A stretch of 64,000 nucleotides of DNA from Microbacterium hydrocarbonoxydans. Its GTDB lineage: Bacteria; Actinomycetota; Actinomycetes; Actinomycetales; Microbacteriaceae. The number at the start of each line of letters is the position of its first letter. The stretch's first letter is position 1. The position numbers and the translations under genes were made by a program. The DNA is taken from assembly GCF_023715885.1 (NCBI RefSeq), contig NZ_JAMBOY010000006.1:1-64000 (forward strand), written 5' to 3'. Below are positions 6,963 through 15,708 of this stretch, piece after piece. Under the pieces are notes generated by a model, which was not told the origin of the DNA, searched no databases, and worked only from the letters and a program-made list of their open reading frames with translations.

Positions 6963-7451
6963 TTACCGCTCGGGAAGGCGCACCGTCTCGTTCTCGGCGT
7001 CGTACTGCTCGCCTGTGACCTTCGACTTCACGAAGCTGAACAGCGAGGCGAGCTTGCCTCCGGGGCTGTCCCAGTACTCGGCGGTCTCCGCCGTGAACTT
7101 CAGCAGGCCGACCTCGGGATCGTCGGGTCCGTCGGTGAACCACGCCTCGACGGTCGGGCTCCACAGCTCGTGGATCTTGGCCCGATCCTCGACGAGCTCG
7201 GCGTGCCCCGACAGAGAGACCCACGAGTCGTTCGAGCTCAGCGAGACGCCGACCCGATCGTCCGCGCGCAGATCGGTGACGAACGTGGCGCCCTTCGCGA
7301 CGAGGAACCACAGGTCGCCGTCGAACTCGGCCTCCTGCACCGTGAGCGGGTGGGCGACGAGCCGGTCCTCCGCGTTGCGGGTCGTAAGCATGGCGAAGCG
7401 GAAGTCCTTGATGAGCTCCGCAACGCGCTGGGTGGGGGTCTGGTCGGTCAT
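6963..7451 (-). CDS. Pyridoxamine 5'-phosphate oxidase-like general stress protein
   Basis: A 162-residue split-barrel protein. The N-terminus (VAELIKDFRFAMLTTRNAED then RLVAHPLTV) and GDLWFLVAKGATFVTDLRAD are typical of the general stress protein 26 branch of the PNPOx-like family, which binds FMN or F420. SNDSWVSLSGHAELVEDR and LWSPTVEAWFTDGPDDP complete the pattern. The start at 7451 gives the family's usual N-terminus; the open frame extends upstream without sense. The physiological substrate is unknown. Confidence 0.87.
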   Translation of the reverse strand: MTDQTPTQRVAELIKDFRFAMLTTRNAEDRLVAHPLTVQEAEFDGDLWFLVAKGATFVTDLRADDRVGVSLSSNDSWVSLSGHAELVEDRAKIHELWSPTVEAWFTDGPDDPEVGLLKFTAETAEYWDSPGGKLASLFSFVKSKVTGEQYDAENETVRLPER

Positions 7452-7612
7452 TGGTGTCGTCCTCTCCCGCCGCTTCGATGGCGGCATACGAGAATCGTGC
7501 GGCTTCCGCGACCCGCGCGCCAGGGGCTTGCTATCGGCGGCGGGCCTGGATAGAAAGACGGGGCGATCGTTCGTCATTCCGGCGTCGGCGCGGACAGCGG
7601 GAGGCGCACGTG

Positions 7613-8743
7613 ATGGGACTGTTCCGACGACCGGAGCCGACGACCGCGGACTCGACGACACCGGACGCGGGGAGCCTCTGGGCCCGAGGATGGGGCTTGG
7701 CGGCGACGCGGAGCCTGCAGACCCTGGCGGTGCTCGCGCTCGTGGCGGTCGGCGTACTCGTCATCACGCAGCTGTCACTCGTGTTCATCCCCGTGACGAT
7801 CGCCCTGATCCTCGCGAGCGCCATCCATCCGCTCGTCGCCCTCATGAGGCGCCGCGGAGTGCCGTCGATCCTCGCGACCTGGATCGCGCTGATCGGCATC
7901 ATCGTCGTGCTCGGCGGCGTGATCTGGGTGATCGTGCTGACGGTCCGGTCCCAGTGGGACGACCTCGTCGACTCGGCGACCGACGGCATCACACAGGTCA
8001 CAGCGTGGCTCGACACCCTCCCGTTCGACTTCGCGTCCATCGACCTCGACGAGGTCTGGGCGAGTGCCGGCGACTTCCTCACCAGTGCCTCATTCGGTCG
8101 CGGCGCGCTCGCCGGCGTCTCCGCGACCGCGAGCTTCTTCACCGGACTCGCGCTCATGATCGTCGTGCTGTTCTTCTTCCTCAAGGACGGCCCGCGCATC
8201 TGGGAGTTCCTGCTGCGCCCCTTCACGGGCGAGAGCTACGAGCGGGCTCGCCGCATCGGCGACAAGACCGTCGACGTGTTCGGCGGGTACGTGCGAGGCA
8301 CGTCGATCGTCGCCGCGGCGGATGCTCTGGGAATCGGCATCGGCCTGGCGATCCTGCAGATCCCCCTCGCCATCCCCCTGGCGGTCATCGTCTTCCTGAC
8401 CGCGTTCATCCCGCTCGTCGGAGCGACAGCAGCGGGCATCCTCGCCGCCCTCGTCGCGCTCGTGACCCACGGCCCCGTCGCCGCGTTGATCGTCGTCGGC
8501 ATCGTCGTGCTCGTGAATCAGCTCGAGGGAAACTTCCTGCAGCCGGTCGTCATGGCCCGCTCGCTCAAGCTGCACGCCCTCGTCATCCTGCTCGCCCTGA
8601 CCACCGGGACGATTCTCGGCGGAATCGTCGGCGCCGTGCTGTCCGTCCCCATCGCCGCCGTCGCCTGGGGAATCATCACCGTCTGGGATGGGCCGCACAC
8701 GCCGGCACGACCCTTCCGCAAAAAGCGACCCGAAACGGTCTGA
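7613..8743 (+). CDS. AI-2E family transporter (TqsA/YhhQ-like permease)
   Basis: A 376-residue membrane protein. Two N-terminal helices (about 38-90) are followed by a helix and a soluble, amphipathic loop region (residues ~105-165), a hairpin (LALMIVVLFFFLKDGPRIWE) and a cluster of five C-terminal helices with VNQLEGNFLQPVVMARSLKL. This is the AI-2E/PerM superfamily pattern. Members export diverse small molecules or act as Na+/H+ antiporters; the substrate cannot be read from sequence. ATG 7613 is chosen for the GGGAGG about 8 nt upstream; a GTG one codon earlier is possible. It is transcribed divergently from the stress-protein gene. Confidence 0.88.
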   Translation: MGLFRRPEPTTADSTTPDAGSLWARGWGLAATRSLQTLAVLALVAVGVLVITQLSLVFIPVTIALILASAIHPLVALMRRRGVPSILATWIALIGIIVVLGGVIWVIVLTVRSQWDDLVDSATDGITQVTAWLDTLPFDFASIDLDEVWASAGDFLTSASFGRGALAGVSATASFFTGLALMIVVLFFFLKDGPRIWEFLLRPFTGESYERARRIGDKTVDVFGGYVRGTSIVAAADALGIGIGLAILQIPLAIPLAVIVFLTAFIPLVGATAAGILAALVALVTHGPVAALIVVGIVVLVNQLEGNFLQPVVMARSLKLHALVILLALTTGTILGGIVGAVLSVPIAAVAWGIITVWDGPHTPARPFRKKRPETV

Positions 8744-8841
8744 CCTCCCCGCCTAGCCCCGCCGGACCGCGCCGTCAACCGACTCCCCTCGCGTCGGATC
8801 GCGTCGTACCGTGGCAGCACTCACGACGAGAGGAGCAGGCA

Positions 8842-9015
8842 ATGACCAGCAACCCCCCACCCCCGATCCCTCCGGTTCCGCCGCTCGGCGACGGTGACGA
8901 GTCGCCGGAAGAGCCGACACGCGAGGTCGAGGGCGAGCGCGAGCTCGACCCCGATGCGAATCCGGACCTCATCGACAGCGCCGACGCCGACCGCATCGCC
9001 GCGGAAGGCGACTGA
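8842..9015 (+). CDS. Small acidic, proline-rich hypothetical protein
   Basis: A 57-residue protein with GAGAGGAGCAGG upstream of its ATG. It begins with a proline run (NPPPPIPPVPPLGDGDE) and continues with an acidic tail (EVEGERELDPDANPDLIDSA). No membrane segment or domain is visible and it is probably disordered. Correct codon bias and a good ribosome site argue that it is real. Such short acidic proteins are common in Microbacteriaceae; function unknown. Confidence 0.6.
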   Translation: MTSNPPPPIPPVPPLGDGDESPEEPTREVEGERELDPDANPDLIDSADADRIAAEGD

Positions 9016-9022
9016 TCCCATC

Positions 9023-9055
9023 GAGCCGGGCCGGCGGGCGACCGCCCGTCGGCTC
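9023..9055. terminator. Hairpin between small protein gene and convergent regulator gene
   Basis: GAGCCGggCCGGCGGGCG and CGCCCGTCGGCTC form an imperfect GC stem with a short loop. It overlaps the stop codon of the minus-strand Lrp-like gene. Probably a two-way terminator, without a T-tract. Confidence 0.4.
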
Positions 9056-10076
9056 AGCTCGCTCCGGCTGACGCGACCTGGCCGCGCCACCACGGCGTCT
9101 CGATGAAGCCGCGCTTCATGAACACGAGCTCCATGGCCGCATCCCACCCCTTCACGCCCTTGAGCTGAGCGATCGTCCCGGTGAGGAAGTCGTGCAGCGT
9201 CTCAGTGCTCGGGAGGATGATCTCGCAGTAGAGCGAGTTCTCCTCGAGCACGGCGGCGAGGAACCGCACCGAGACGTGCTGCGACAGCGTCTGCGCGACC
9301 GAGGCCAGGCGCGACGGCTCGACCCGCAGCATGAGCAGCGTCTCGGCGCTCATGCCGAGGGCGGATGCCGGCACCATCGTCACCGTCGTGAGGCACCCCG
9401 CCGATCGCATCCGCTCATACCGCCGACGGACGCTGCTCTCGTTCATGTCGAGCGTGGCCGCGATCGAGAGGAACGATGCACGCCCGTTGTCGCTCAGCTC
9501 GCGCACGATCGCTCGATCCGCATCGTCGAAATGCGACGGATCGCACGTATTGGGCGCGGGCATGTACGACTGCGGGTCGGACGTCGCCTCGGCGTGCGAG
9601 TCGTACAGCTGACGCCCCCAGTCGAAGCTCACCTTGTAGGTGTGCACCACCAGGTCGCTGCGCCAGCGCTCGACGCCGGGGATGGCCTGCAGATCCGTGA
9701 GGACATGGGCGTAGTTCGCGGAGTCCCCGGGGATGACGACCTCGGCGAACACATCGAACTTCCCGGTCACCAGGGTGACGAATCGCACGTACTGCGACCC
9801 GATGAGCGCCTCCGCGACCGTGAGCTGCGAACCGGGCGTGCAGTTGATCCGCACGAAGAACGTCTCGACGTGCCCCTCGCTCCCCAGCGTCGGCACGATG
9901 CCGACCCGCACGATCCCCTCGGCGAGCAGCTGCTGCCCGCGCCTGGTCACGGTCGACACCGAGGCTCCGGCGAACTCGGCGATCGAGGTCCAGCTCGCCC
10001 GTCCGTCCTGCTGCAGGGCGACGACGATGCGCCGGTCGAGGTCGCTGACGTCCCTCACGAGTGGCGCGCTGCTCAT
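9054..10076 (-). CDS. Tandem Lrp/AsnC-type transcriptional regulator
   Basis: A 340-residue protein, about twice the length of a normal Lrp/AsnC protein. It contains two units: helix-turn-helix 1 (LDRRIVVALQQDGRASWTSI..) with an effector-binding ferredoxin-like domain, then helix-turn-helix 2 (DDADRAIVRELSDNGRASFL..) with a second one ending near the C-terminus. The ATG at 10076 overlaps the hydrolase stop as ATGA, placing it last in the peptide-uptake operon. It probably senses an amino acid or the transported ligand and regulates this locus. The frame's upstream extension is disfavoured because it runs into the hydrolase gene. Confidence 0.87.
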   Translation of the reverse strand: MSSAPLVRDVSDLDRRIVVALQQDGRASWTSIAEFAGASVSTVTRRGQQLLAEGIVRVGIVPTLGSEGHVETFFVRINCTPGSQLTVAEALIGSQYVRFVTLVTGKFDVFAEVVIPGDSANYAHVLTDLQAIPGVERWRSDLVVHTYKVSFDWGRQLYDSHAEATSDPQSYMPAPNTCDPSHFDDADRAIVRELSDNGRASFLSIAATLDMNESSVRRRYERMRSAGCLTTVTMVPASALGMSAETLLMLRVEPSRLASVAQTLSQHVSVRFLAAVLEENSLYCEIILPSTETLHDFLTGTIAQLKGVKGWDAAMELVFMKRGFIETPWWRGQVASAGAS

Positions 10077-10972
10077 GCCGTCGGCGGGTACACCCGGTGC
10101 AGGAACGTGCGCACCGTGTCCGTCCACGCCTCTGCCTCCTCGATCTGCGGGGAGTGCCCCGACTTCTCGAACACCACCATCTCGGAGTCCGGGATGAGAT
10201 CGGCGATCGTCTGGCTACACGATACTGGCGTGATCCAGTCCGTCCGGCCCACGGTGATGAGTGTCGGAACCGAGATCTCGGGCAGGCGCGGCTTCAGGTC
10301 GTAGTTGGGCAGGTTCACCGAGAACGCGTAGTTGTGCGCCTCGTAACGGTAGGGCGTCGCCTCGACTTTCCGCTCCACGGCATCCGGATCGTAGTGGAAG
10401 TCGTACAGCGGGAGGATCTCGCGCCAGCAGTCCTTGAGGTCTTCGTTGTCGCGGACCTTGCCGACGTCGATGCGGTCGAACTTCTCCATGTCGATGCTCA
10501 CGCGGTCCGACGCCAGCGCGTTCTCGCGCGCCAGATGCGCGTTGGAGTCGTCGGGCGAGGTGTCGCGCAGCACGACGGCCGCCACGCGGTCGGGGTAGCG
10601 CAGGGCGTACTCCATCGCCATGAATCCGCCGTAGGAGCCTCCCGCCATGACGATGCGCTCGGCGCCGATCCACTCGCGCAGGCCGTCGATGTCGGCGGCC
10701 CACTGCTCGTGGCTGAACGTGCCGTTGCCCTCGCTCTGGCCGCTCCCGCGGGCGTCGAACACGACCACCCGGTACTCGTCGGCGAGGCGTCCGAAGCTCG
10801 CGCGCGGCTCTGCGCGCGAACCGAGGCCGGGGGCGCCGTGATGCGTGATGATCGCGGGGGCGCCCTCCGGGCCGAGCACTTCGACGGCGAGGTGATTGCC
10901 GTTGATCTCGACCCACTGGTGATCGGTGGTGGCTGCGGCGAACTCGGGTGAGACCGGCGGTGTGGTTGTCAT
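10073..10972 (-). CDS. Alpha/beta hydrolase, proline-iminopeptidase-like
   Basis: A 299-residue serine hydrolase. The nucleophile elbow GGSYGG places Ser113; Asp245 (GRTDWITP) and His273 (KSGHSPQ) complete the likely triad, and HHGAPGLGS (44-52) forms the oxyanion region. The middle lid and DARGSGQS resemble S33 peptidases such as proline iminopeptidase, though esterase or amidase activity is possible. Coupled by a 4-nt overlap to the Lrp-like regulator and 31 nt downstream of the M24 gene, so it likely processes the compound imported by the adjacent transporter. Confidence 0.85.
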   Translation of the reverse strand: MTTTPPVSPEFAAATTDHQWVEINGNHLAVEVLGPEGAPAIITHHGAPGLGSRAEPRASFGRLADEYRVVVFDARGSGQSEGNGTFSHEQWAADIDGLREWIGAERIVMAGGSYGGFMAMEYALRYPDRVAAVVLRDTSPDDSNAHLARENALASDRVSIDMEKFDRIDVGKVRDNEDLKDCWREILPLYDFHYDPDAVERKVEATPYRYEAHNYAFSVNLPNYDLKPRLPEISVPTLITVGRTDWITPVSCSQTIADLIPDSEMVVFEKSGHSPQIEEAEAWTDTVRTFLHRVYPPTA

Positions 10973-11003
10973 GCGTCGTCTTCTTCCTGTGAGGGTCGGT
11001 GCT

Positions 11004-12200
11004 TCAGAGCGGGATGGTGCAGTCGTCGAGTCCGCGCGGGAACGTGGTGAGGGGCTCCGCTCCGTCGTCGGTGATGAGCATGCTGTCGCTGATGCGGTAC
11101 CCCGCGTGCCCCGGTACGTAGATGCCGGGTTCGTTGGAGACGACCATGCCGGCCAGCAGCACCGTCGCATCGCCGTCTTCGAGCCAGGGCGCCTCGTGCA
11201 TGCCGAGCCCGATGCCGTGCCCCTGACGGTGACGGACGTAGTCGCCGAGGCCCGCGCCGCGGATGACGTCGAGGCAGAGCCTGTTCGCCTCCCTGCCCTC
11301 GATACCGGCCCTGATCGTCTCGCGACCGAGCTGCTGCGCGGCGTGGACCGTGTCGTGGTAGCGGCGCTGCTCGGCCGTCGGCTCGCCGAGGACGAAGGTG
11401 CGCTCCCCCTCGATGAAGCGCCCGCCGACCGCGCATCCGAGCGACAGCATGAACGTATCGCCCTCGCGCAGCCTGTTGACCGAGGGCAGCCCGTGCGGGA
11501 AGGCGGAGTTCGCGCCGGAGTACACCAGCCCGCCGGCGAGCAGCGAGGCCACGACGACGTTGCGGTGCTCGGCGTACATGAGGCGGGTGCCCGCGGCGGT
11601 GACGTGCCTCTCCAGCTCGGTCTCGGTCGGGAGGTCTCCCCCGGCGGCCACGGCGTCGACCACCAGCTGCACGCCGGCGTCCAGCATCCGGTCGGTGATC
11701 CTGGCCGCCTCCCGGTGCAGCACGACCTCCTCGGGGAACTTCACGTACCGAGCACGGATCGTGAGGTCGGAACCCACGAGCTGGGCCGCTTCGAACGCTG
11801 CGCGAGCCGCCGCGAGGCGGACGTAGGGCATGGTCGATGCGAACCCCACGCGCCGCGCGGGTGCGACCGCATCGGCGAGCACCTGGAAGGGTGCCACGAT
11901 GCCCGGGTACTCGAAGAAGGCGACGAGCTCCGCATGGGCGGACTGCGATTCGGCGTACTCCCGCTCGAGTTCCGGGAGCAGCATCACGGTACGCCCCGAC
12001 GCCTCGACCCACACCGCGACCGGACGCTCGGACGGGTGGTGGAAGAACCCGGTGAGGTAGGCGATGTCCTCGGGGTGATCGGTGAGGAACGCGTCGAAGC
12101 CCTCCTCGGCCATCATCGTGCGGACGCGCTCCTGCGTGCGGTCGAAGAACGCGGGGGCGAGTCTCTGATCGAAGTCGTTCATGTCATCCGTTCCGGTCAT
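11004..12200 (-). CDS. M24-family creatinase-like hydrolase (metal ligands altered)
   Basis: A 398-residue pita-bread-fold protein with an N-terminal creatinase-type domain (residues ~20-155) and a C-terminal M24 domain. His328 in GHGIGLGMHE and Glu357 in NEPGIY are present, but by alignment to PepP-type enzymes the other metal ligands are Ser253 (in LSLGC, normally Asp), Glu264 (IEGERTF, normally Asp) and Ser371 (RISDS, normally Glu). Creatinase and ectoine hydrolase similarly act without the dinuclear metal site. It is therefore more likely a C-N hydrolase than a true Xaa-Pro peptidase. The ATG at 12200 overlaps the permease stop; an internal ATG at 12182 is an alternative. Confidence 0.82.
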   Translation of the reverse strand: MTGTDDMNDFDQRLAPAFFDRTQERVRTMMAEEGFDAFLTDHPEDIAYLTGFFHHPSERPVAVWVEASGRTVMLLPELEREYAESQSAHAELVAFFEYPGIVAPFQVLADAVAPARRVGFASTMPYVRLAAARAAFEAAQLVGSDLTIRARYVKFPEEVVLHREAARITDRMLDAGVQLVVDAVAAGGDLPTETELERHVTAAGTRLMYAEHRNVVVASLLAGGLVYSGANSAFPHGLPSVNRLREGDTFMLSLGCAVGGRFIEGERTFVLGEPTAEQRRYHDTVHAAQQLGRETIRAGIEGREANRLCLDVIRGAGLGDYVRHRQGHGIGLGMHEAPWLEDGDATVLLAGMVVSNEPGIYVPGHAGYRISDSMLITDDGAEPLTTFPRGLDDCTIPL

Positions 12201-13099
12201 CGCTTGAGGTGACGGGGATTGCGGGCGTCGTTGTAGGCGATCGAGAGCAGCGTCGCCGACAGCACGAGGATGAGGATCGCGATCGAGGGGAACAGCGTGA
12301 GCCACCACGCGCTGACCATCGCACCGGCCTGCTGGGCCTCGTAGAGGATGCGACCCCACGACCATGTGGTCGGATCGCCCAGGCCGAGGAAGGCCAGTCC
12401 GGCAGCCGAGAGGACCGCCCGCGAGGCGGTGACGACGACCGAGACGACGACGACCGGGGTGACCGCGGGGAGGAGGTGGCGGGTGATGATCCAGAAGGGC
12501 GAGGTCGTCATGAGGCGCGCCGCGTCGACGTACGGCAGTCCGACGACCGTGAGAGCCTGCGACCGCACGAGACGCGTCACCTCGGGCCAGGAGAACGCCG
12601 CGACCACGAGGATGATCGTCGTCGTGCTCGGGCCGACGAGCGCCGCGATGAGGATCATGAGCGGCAGCACGGGCAGCGACAGCGTCATGTCGACGATGAC
12701 GCTGATGATGCCGTCGAGGCGCCGGAAGTACGCCCCGATGACCGCGATGATCGTGCCGAAGATGATCGCGATGACGGATGCCGCGACGGCGACGAGCACG
12801 CTCTGCTGCGTTCCCCAGATGACCTCGGAGTACACGTCGCGACCGAGCGCGTCCGTGCCGAACCAGTGACCGGCGCCCGGCGGACGCAGGACGTCGGGAC
12901 CGTAACTCGCCGGGTAGGGGGCGATCAGCGGTGCGGCGAGCGCGACGACCACCAGCAGCAGGAGCAGCGCGAGCGAGATCATCCCGAGCGGGTCCCGGCG
13001 GAATGCGCGCCACGTGTGCGCGCTCGCCCGTTCGCTGCCGACTGCGGCCGGTTCGGTGAGGGGCGCGCCCTCGGCGGTGGGGAGAAGAGGAGCGGTCAT
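12197..13099 (-). CDS. ABC transporter permease (DppC-type)
   Basis: A 300-residue permease with the OppC/DppC N-terminal region and six predicted membrane helices. HWFGTDALGRDVYSEVIWG is the family hallmark, and YVDAARLMTTSPFWIITRHL contains the EAA-like ATPase-coupling loop. It pairs with the DppB-type permease (ATGA overlap at 13096-13099) to form the membrane channel for a peptide-like substrate. Long soluble N-terminal tail (residues 1-35) is of low complexity. Confidence 0.92.
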   Translation of the reverse strand: MTAPLLPTAEGAPLTEPAAVGSERASAHTWRAFRRDPLGMISLALLLLLVVVALAAPLIAPYPASYGPDVLRPPGAGHWFGTDALGRDVYSEVIWGTQQSVLVAVAASVIAIIFGTIIAVIGAYFRRLDGIISVIVDMTLSLPVLPLMILIAALVGPSTTTIILVVAAFSWPEVTRLVRSQALTVVGLPYVDAARLMTTSPFWIITRHLLPAVTPVVVVSVVVTASRAVLSAAGLAFLGLGDPTTWSWGRILYEAQQAGAMVSAWWLTLFPSIAILILVLSATLLSIAYNDARNPRHLKR

Positions 13100-14058
13100 G
13101 ACGTCTTCACTCTCGGGTCGAGGTAGCCGTAGACGATGTCGGTGATGGTGTTCGCGACCACGACGGTCACGGCGAGCATGAGGAAAGCACCCTGCAGCAC
13201 GGGGAAGTCGAGCTGCGTGACGGCCTCGTAGATACCGCGGCCGATGCCCGGGTAGGCGAACACCGTCTCGGTGAGCACGGCGCCTCCGACCAGGAAGCCG
13301 AGCTGCAGGCCGATCAGGGTCGTGGTGGGCAGCAGGGCGTTGCGCAGCGCGTGCTTCCAGAGGATGCGCCGCCCGCGCAGGCCGTTCGCCTTGGCGAGGA
13401 GGATGTAGTCCTCACTGAGGGTCTCGATGAGGGTCGACCGCATCGTCAGCACGTACGACCCCACCTGGATCAGCATGAGCGACACGGCCGGCAGCACGAG
13501 ATGCTGCGCGACACTGAGGTACCAGTCCATCCCGTACGTGTTGTTCGTGTAGGCCCCGCCGATCGGGAACCAGCCGAGGTTCAGCCCGAACACGAAGAGC
13601 AGGAGGATCGCCACGCTCGGCACGAAGAGCGACTGGCCCGTCACCCCGAGCACCTGCACGGCCCGGTCGATGAACCGGCCTTTGAAGGATGCCGCGGCCA
13701 CGCCGAGCGGGATGCCGATGACGATCGTGAGCACGAGCGCCGTCACGGTGAGCAGCAGCGTCCACGGGAGCCGCTGGAGCAGGACGTCGAGCACAGGGAT
13801 CGACTGGGTGAAGGAGATCCCCAGGTTGCCCTGCACGAGCTGCCACATGTAGAGGCCGTACTGGATGAGCAGCGGCTGATCCAGGCCGTACTGCTCGAGG
13901 ATGGTCGCCCGGATCTCGTCCGTCATGTTCGGGCTCGCCAGCGCGAGCGCCGGGTCGCCGGGGAGCAGGCGGAGCAGCAGGAACGTCACGGTCACGGCGA
14001 ACCAGATCGTGAGCAGGCCTCGCCCTGCGCGGCTGAGAATGAACGATGCTCGGGACAC
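13096..14058 (-). CDS. ABC transporter permease (DppB-type)
   Basis: A 320-residue permease with six predicted helices. The N-terminal helix (residues ~8-30) is followed by the periplasmic loop LLPGDPALALASPN and by LGISFTQSIPVLDVLLQRLP, both characteristic of DppB/OppB. The loop with YILLAKANGLRGRRILWKHA (about residue 220) is the site that couples to the ATPase. It lies between the lipoprotein gene and the DppC gene, overlapping the latter by 4 nt. Confidence 0.92.
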   Translation of the reverse strand: MSRASFILSRAGRGLLTIWFAVTVTFLLLRLLPGDPALALASPNMTDEIRATILEQYGLDQPLLIQYGLYMWQLVQGNLGISFTQSIPVLDVLLQRLPWTLLLTVTALVLTIVIGIPLGVAAASFKGRFIDRAVQVLGVTGQSLFVPSVAILLLFVFGLNLGWFPIGGAYTNNTYGMDWYLSVAQHLVLPAVSLMLIQVGSYVLTMRSTLIETLSEDYILLAKANGLRGRRILWKHALRNALLPTTTLIGLQLGFLVGGAVLTETVFAYPGIGRGIYEAVTQLDFPVLQGAFLMLAVTVVVANTITDIVYGYLDPRVKTS

Positions 14059-14088
14059 CCGGGCGACCTTCCTCGAGAGTGGGGGTTG

Positions 14089-15708
14089 TTACTCGACCGG
14101 GTGCGCGCTCGCGAGCGAGAGCGGGTTCACGATCGAGAGCAGTTCGCTCGGCTTCGAGATGAAGCCGGCCCATTCGTCGCTGGCTGCGAAGAAGAGGTTC
14201 TGCGTGTACATGATGTTGTCGTAGACCTGCTCGTGCACGATCTTGTTCGCCTCGCGCATGATCGAGATCTTCTCGTCCTCGTCGAACGTGACCATGCCCT
14301 CCTCGATCAGGGCGTTGAGCTCGGGGTCGTCGACGTGGGTGTAGTTGATCGCTCCTCCGGGGAGGTACGACAGCGCGAAGTTCGTGACGGGGTCGTCCAT
14401 GATCGCGAAGTTGCCGGCGTAGATGTCGTAGTCGCCCGCGTTGGTCATCGAGAGGTACGTGTTCCGCTCGGTGCCCTGCAGCTCGATCGTGATGCCGGCC
14501 TCAGCCGCCGTGTCCTTCACCAGCTGCGCCCACTGGCTCGTCACGCTGTCCTGCAGCGAGTAGATCAGCCGGAAGGAGATGGGGAAGACGCCGTCGGCGT
14601 CAGCCGTGTACCCGGCCTCCTCCATGAGCGAGCGCGCCTTCTCCGGATCGAACTCGTACTCCTCCACGGAGTCGTCGTAGTACTTGGCGAGCACGGGCAT
14701 GAGGGCGCTGGAGCCCGTCGACACCGCTTGGCCCTGCAGCACGACCGTGCGGATCGCCTCGTAGTCGACCGCATGGGCGAGCGCCTGCCGCACCTCGGTC
14801 TTCGCGAGGTCGGGCTTCTCCATGTTGTAGACGAGGTGGGCGTATCCGAGGCCCGGGGCTTCGATGACCTGCAGCCCGCTCGCGTTGCTGAGCTGCTCGA
14901 CCTGCGCCGGCGGCAGCGCGTTCGCGATCACGTCGATCTCACCGCTCTGCAGGGCGAGGATCTCGGTGTTCACGTCGGGGTACACGCGGTAGACCACCTC
15001 GGCCGGTCCCGGCACCCCGCCGTCGACGAGCGGGTAGTCCTCGACGCGCTTCAGCGTGTAGTGCTGCCCGACCTGGAAGTCGTCGAGGATGAACGGCCCC
15101 ATGCCGACCCAGCCGCCGTCGCTTCCGTCGTTCGCGAACTCCGCGATCGACCCCTTCGGCTCGAAGACGTGCTGCGGAACCACGACGCCCCAGAAGCCGA
15201 TCTCGTCGATGATCGAGGAGTCCGGCTGGGTCAGCGTCAGCTCGACCCGCGTGTCCGACACCGCCGTGGCCGTGTCGAGGTTGCCGAGCTGGCCGTAGAA
15301 CGTGCCGGGCGCCTGGTCGCGCTTGACCGCGTTCAGCGTCCACGCCACATCCTCGGCGGTCAACGGCTCGCCGTCGCTCCACGTCAGGTCGTCGCGGATC
15401 TCGTAGAACCCGGTGGTGTCGTCCACGTAGCCCCAGTCGGTGGCGACGTGCTCCTCCTTCGTCCCGTCCTCGCTGATGCTCAGCAAATGCGGGTACATCA
15501 GGTTGGTGATCCACGAGTCCGTGCGGCTGTTGCCGAGCACCGGGTTGAAGTTGACGACGTCCGTCGTAGTGCCGATGCTGAGCGTCTCGTCGCTCGGCCC
15601 GGTGCTGGAGGACGACTCCCCCGGCTCCGGAGCGGATGGGGCGCACGCGGTGAGGCTCACGGCGAGTGCCGCGGCCGCACCGAGGGCGAGGTATCTCTTG
15701 TGCTTCAT
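14089..15708 (-). CDS. ABC transporter substrate-binding lipoprotein (family 5)
   Basis: A 539-residue extracytoplasmic protein. The signal peptide ends in the lipobox LTAC (residues ~19-22), after which a Ser/Glu-rich linker leads to the SBP family 5 fold; YEIRDDLTWSDGEPLTAEDV is the typical motif. Ligands of this family include di- and oligopeptides, opines and nickel. The ATG overlaps the dipeptidase stop by one base (TGATG), so the two are co-expressed and the binding protein presumably captures the compound hydrolysed later. The precise ligand is unknown. Confidence 0.92.
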   Translation of the reverse strand: MKHKRYLALGAAAALAVSLTACAPSAPEPGESSSSTGPSDETLSIGTTTDVVNFNPVLGNSRTDSWITNLMYPHLLSISEDGTKEEHVATDWGYVDDTTGFYEIRDDLTWSDGEPLTAEDVAWTLNAVKRDQAPGTFYGQLGNLDTATAVSDTRVELTLTQPDSSIIDEIGFWGVVVPQHVFEPKGSIAEFANDGSDGGWVGMGPFILDDFQVGQHYTLKRVEDYPLVDGGVPGPAEVVYRVYPDVNTEILALQSGEIDVIANALPPAQVEQLSNASGLQVIEAPGLGYAHLVYNMEKPDLAKTEVRQALAHAVDYEAIRTVVLQGQAVSTGSSALMPVLAKYYDDSVEEYEFDPEKARSLMEEAGYTADADGVFPISFRLIYSLQDSVTSQWAQLVKDTAAEAGITIELQGTERNTYLSMTNAGDYDIYAGNFAIMDDPVTNFALSYLPGGAINYTHVDDPELNALIEEGMVTFDEDEKISIMREANKIVHEQVYDNIMYTQNLFFAASDEWAGFISKPSELLSIVNPLSLASAHPVE

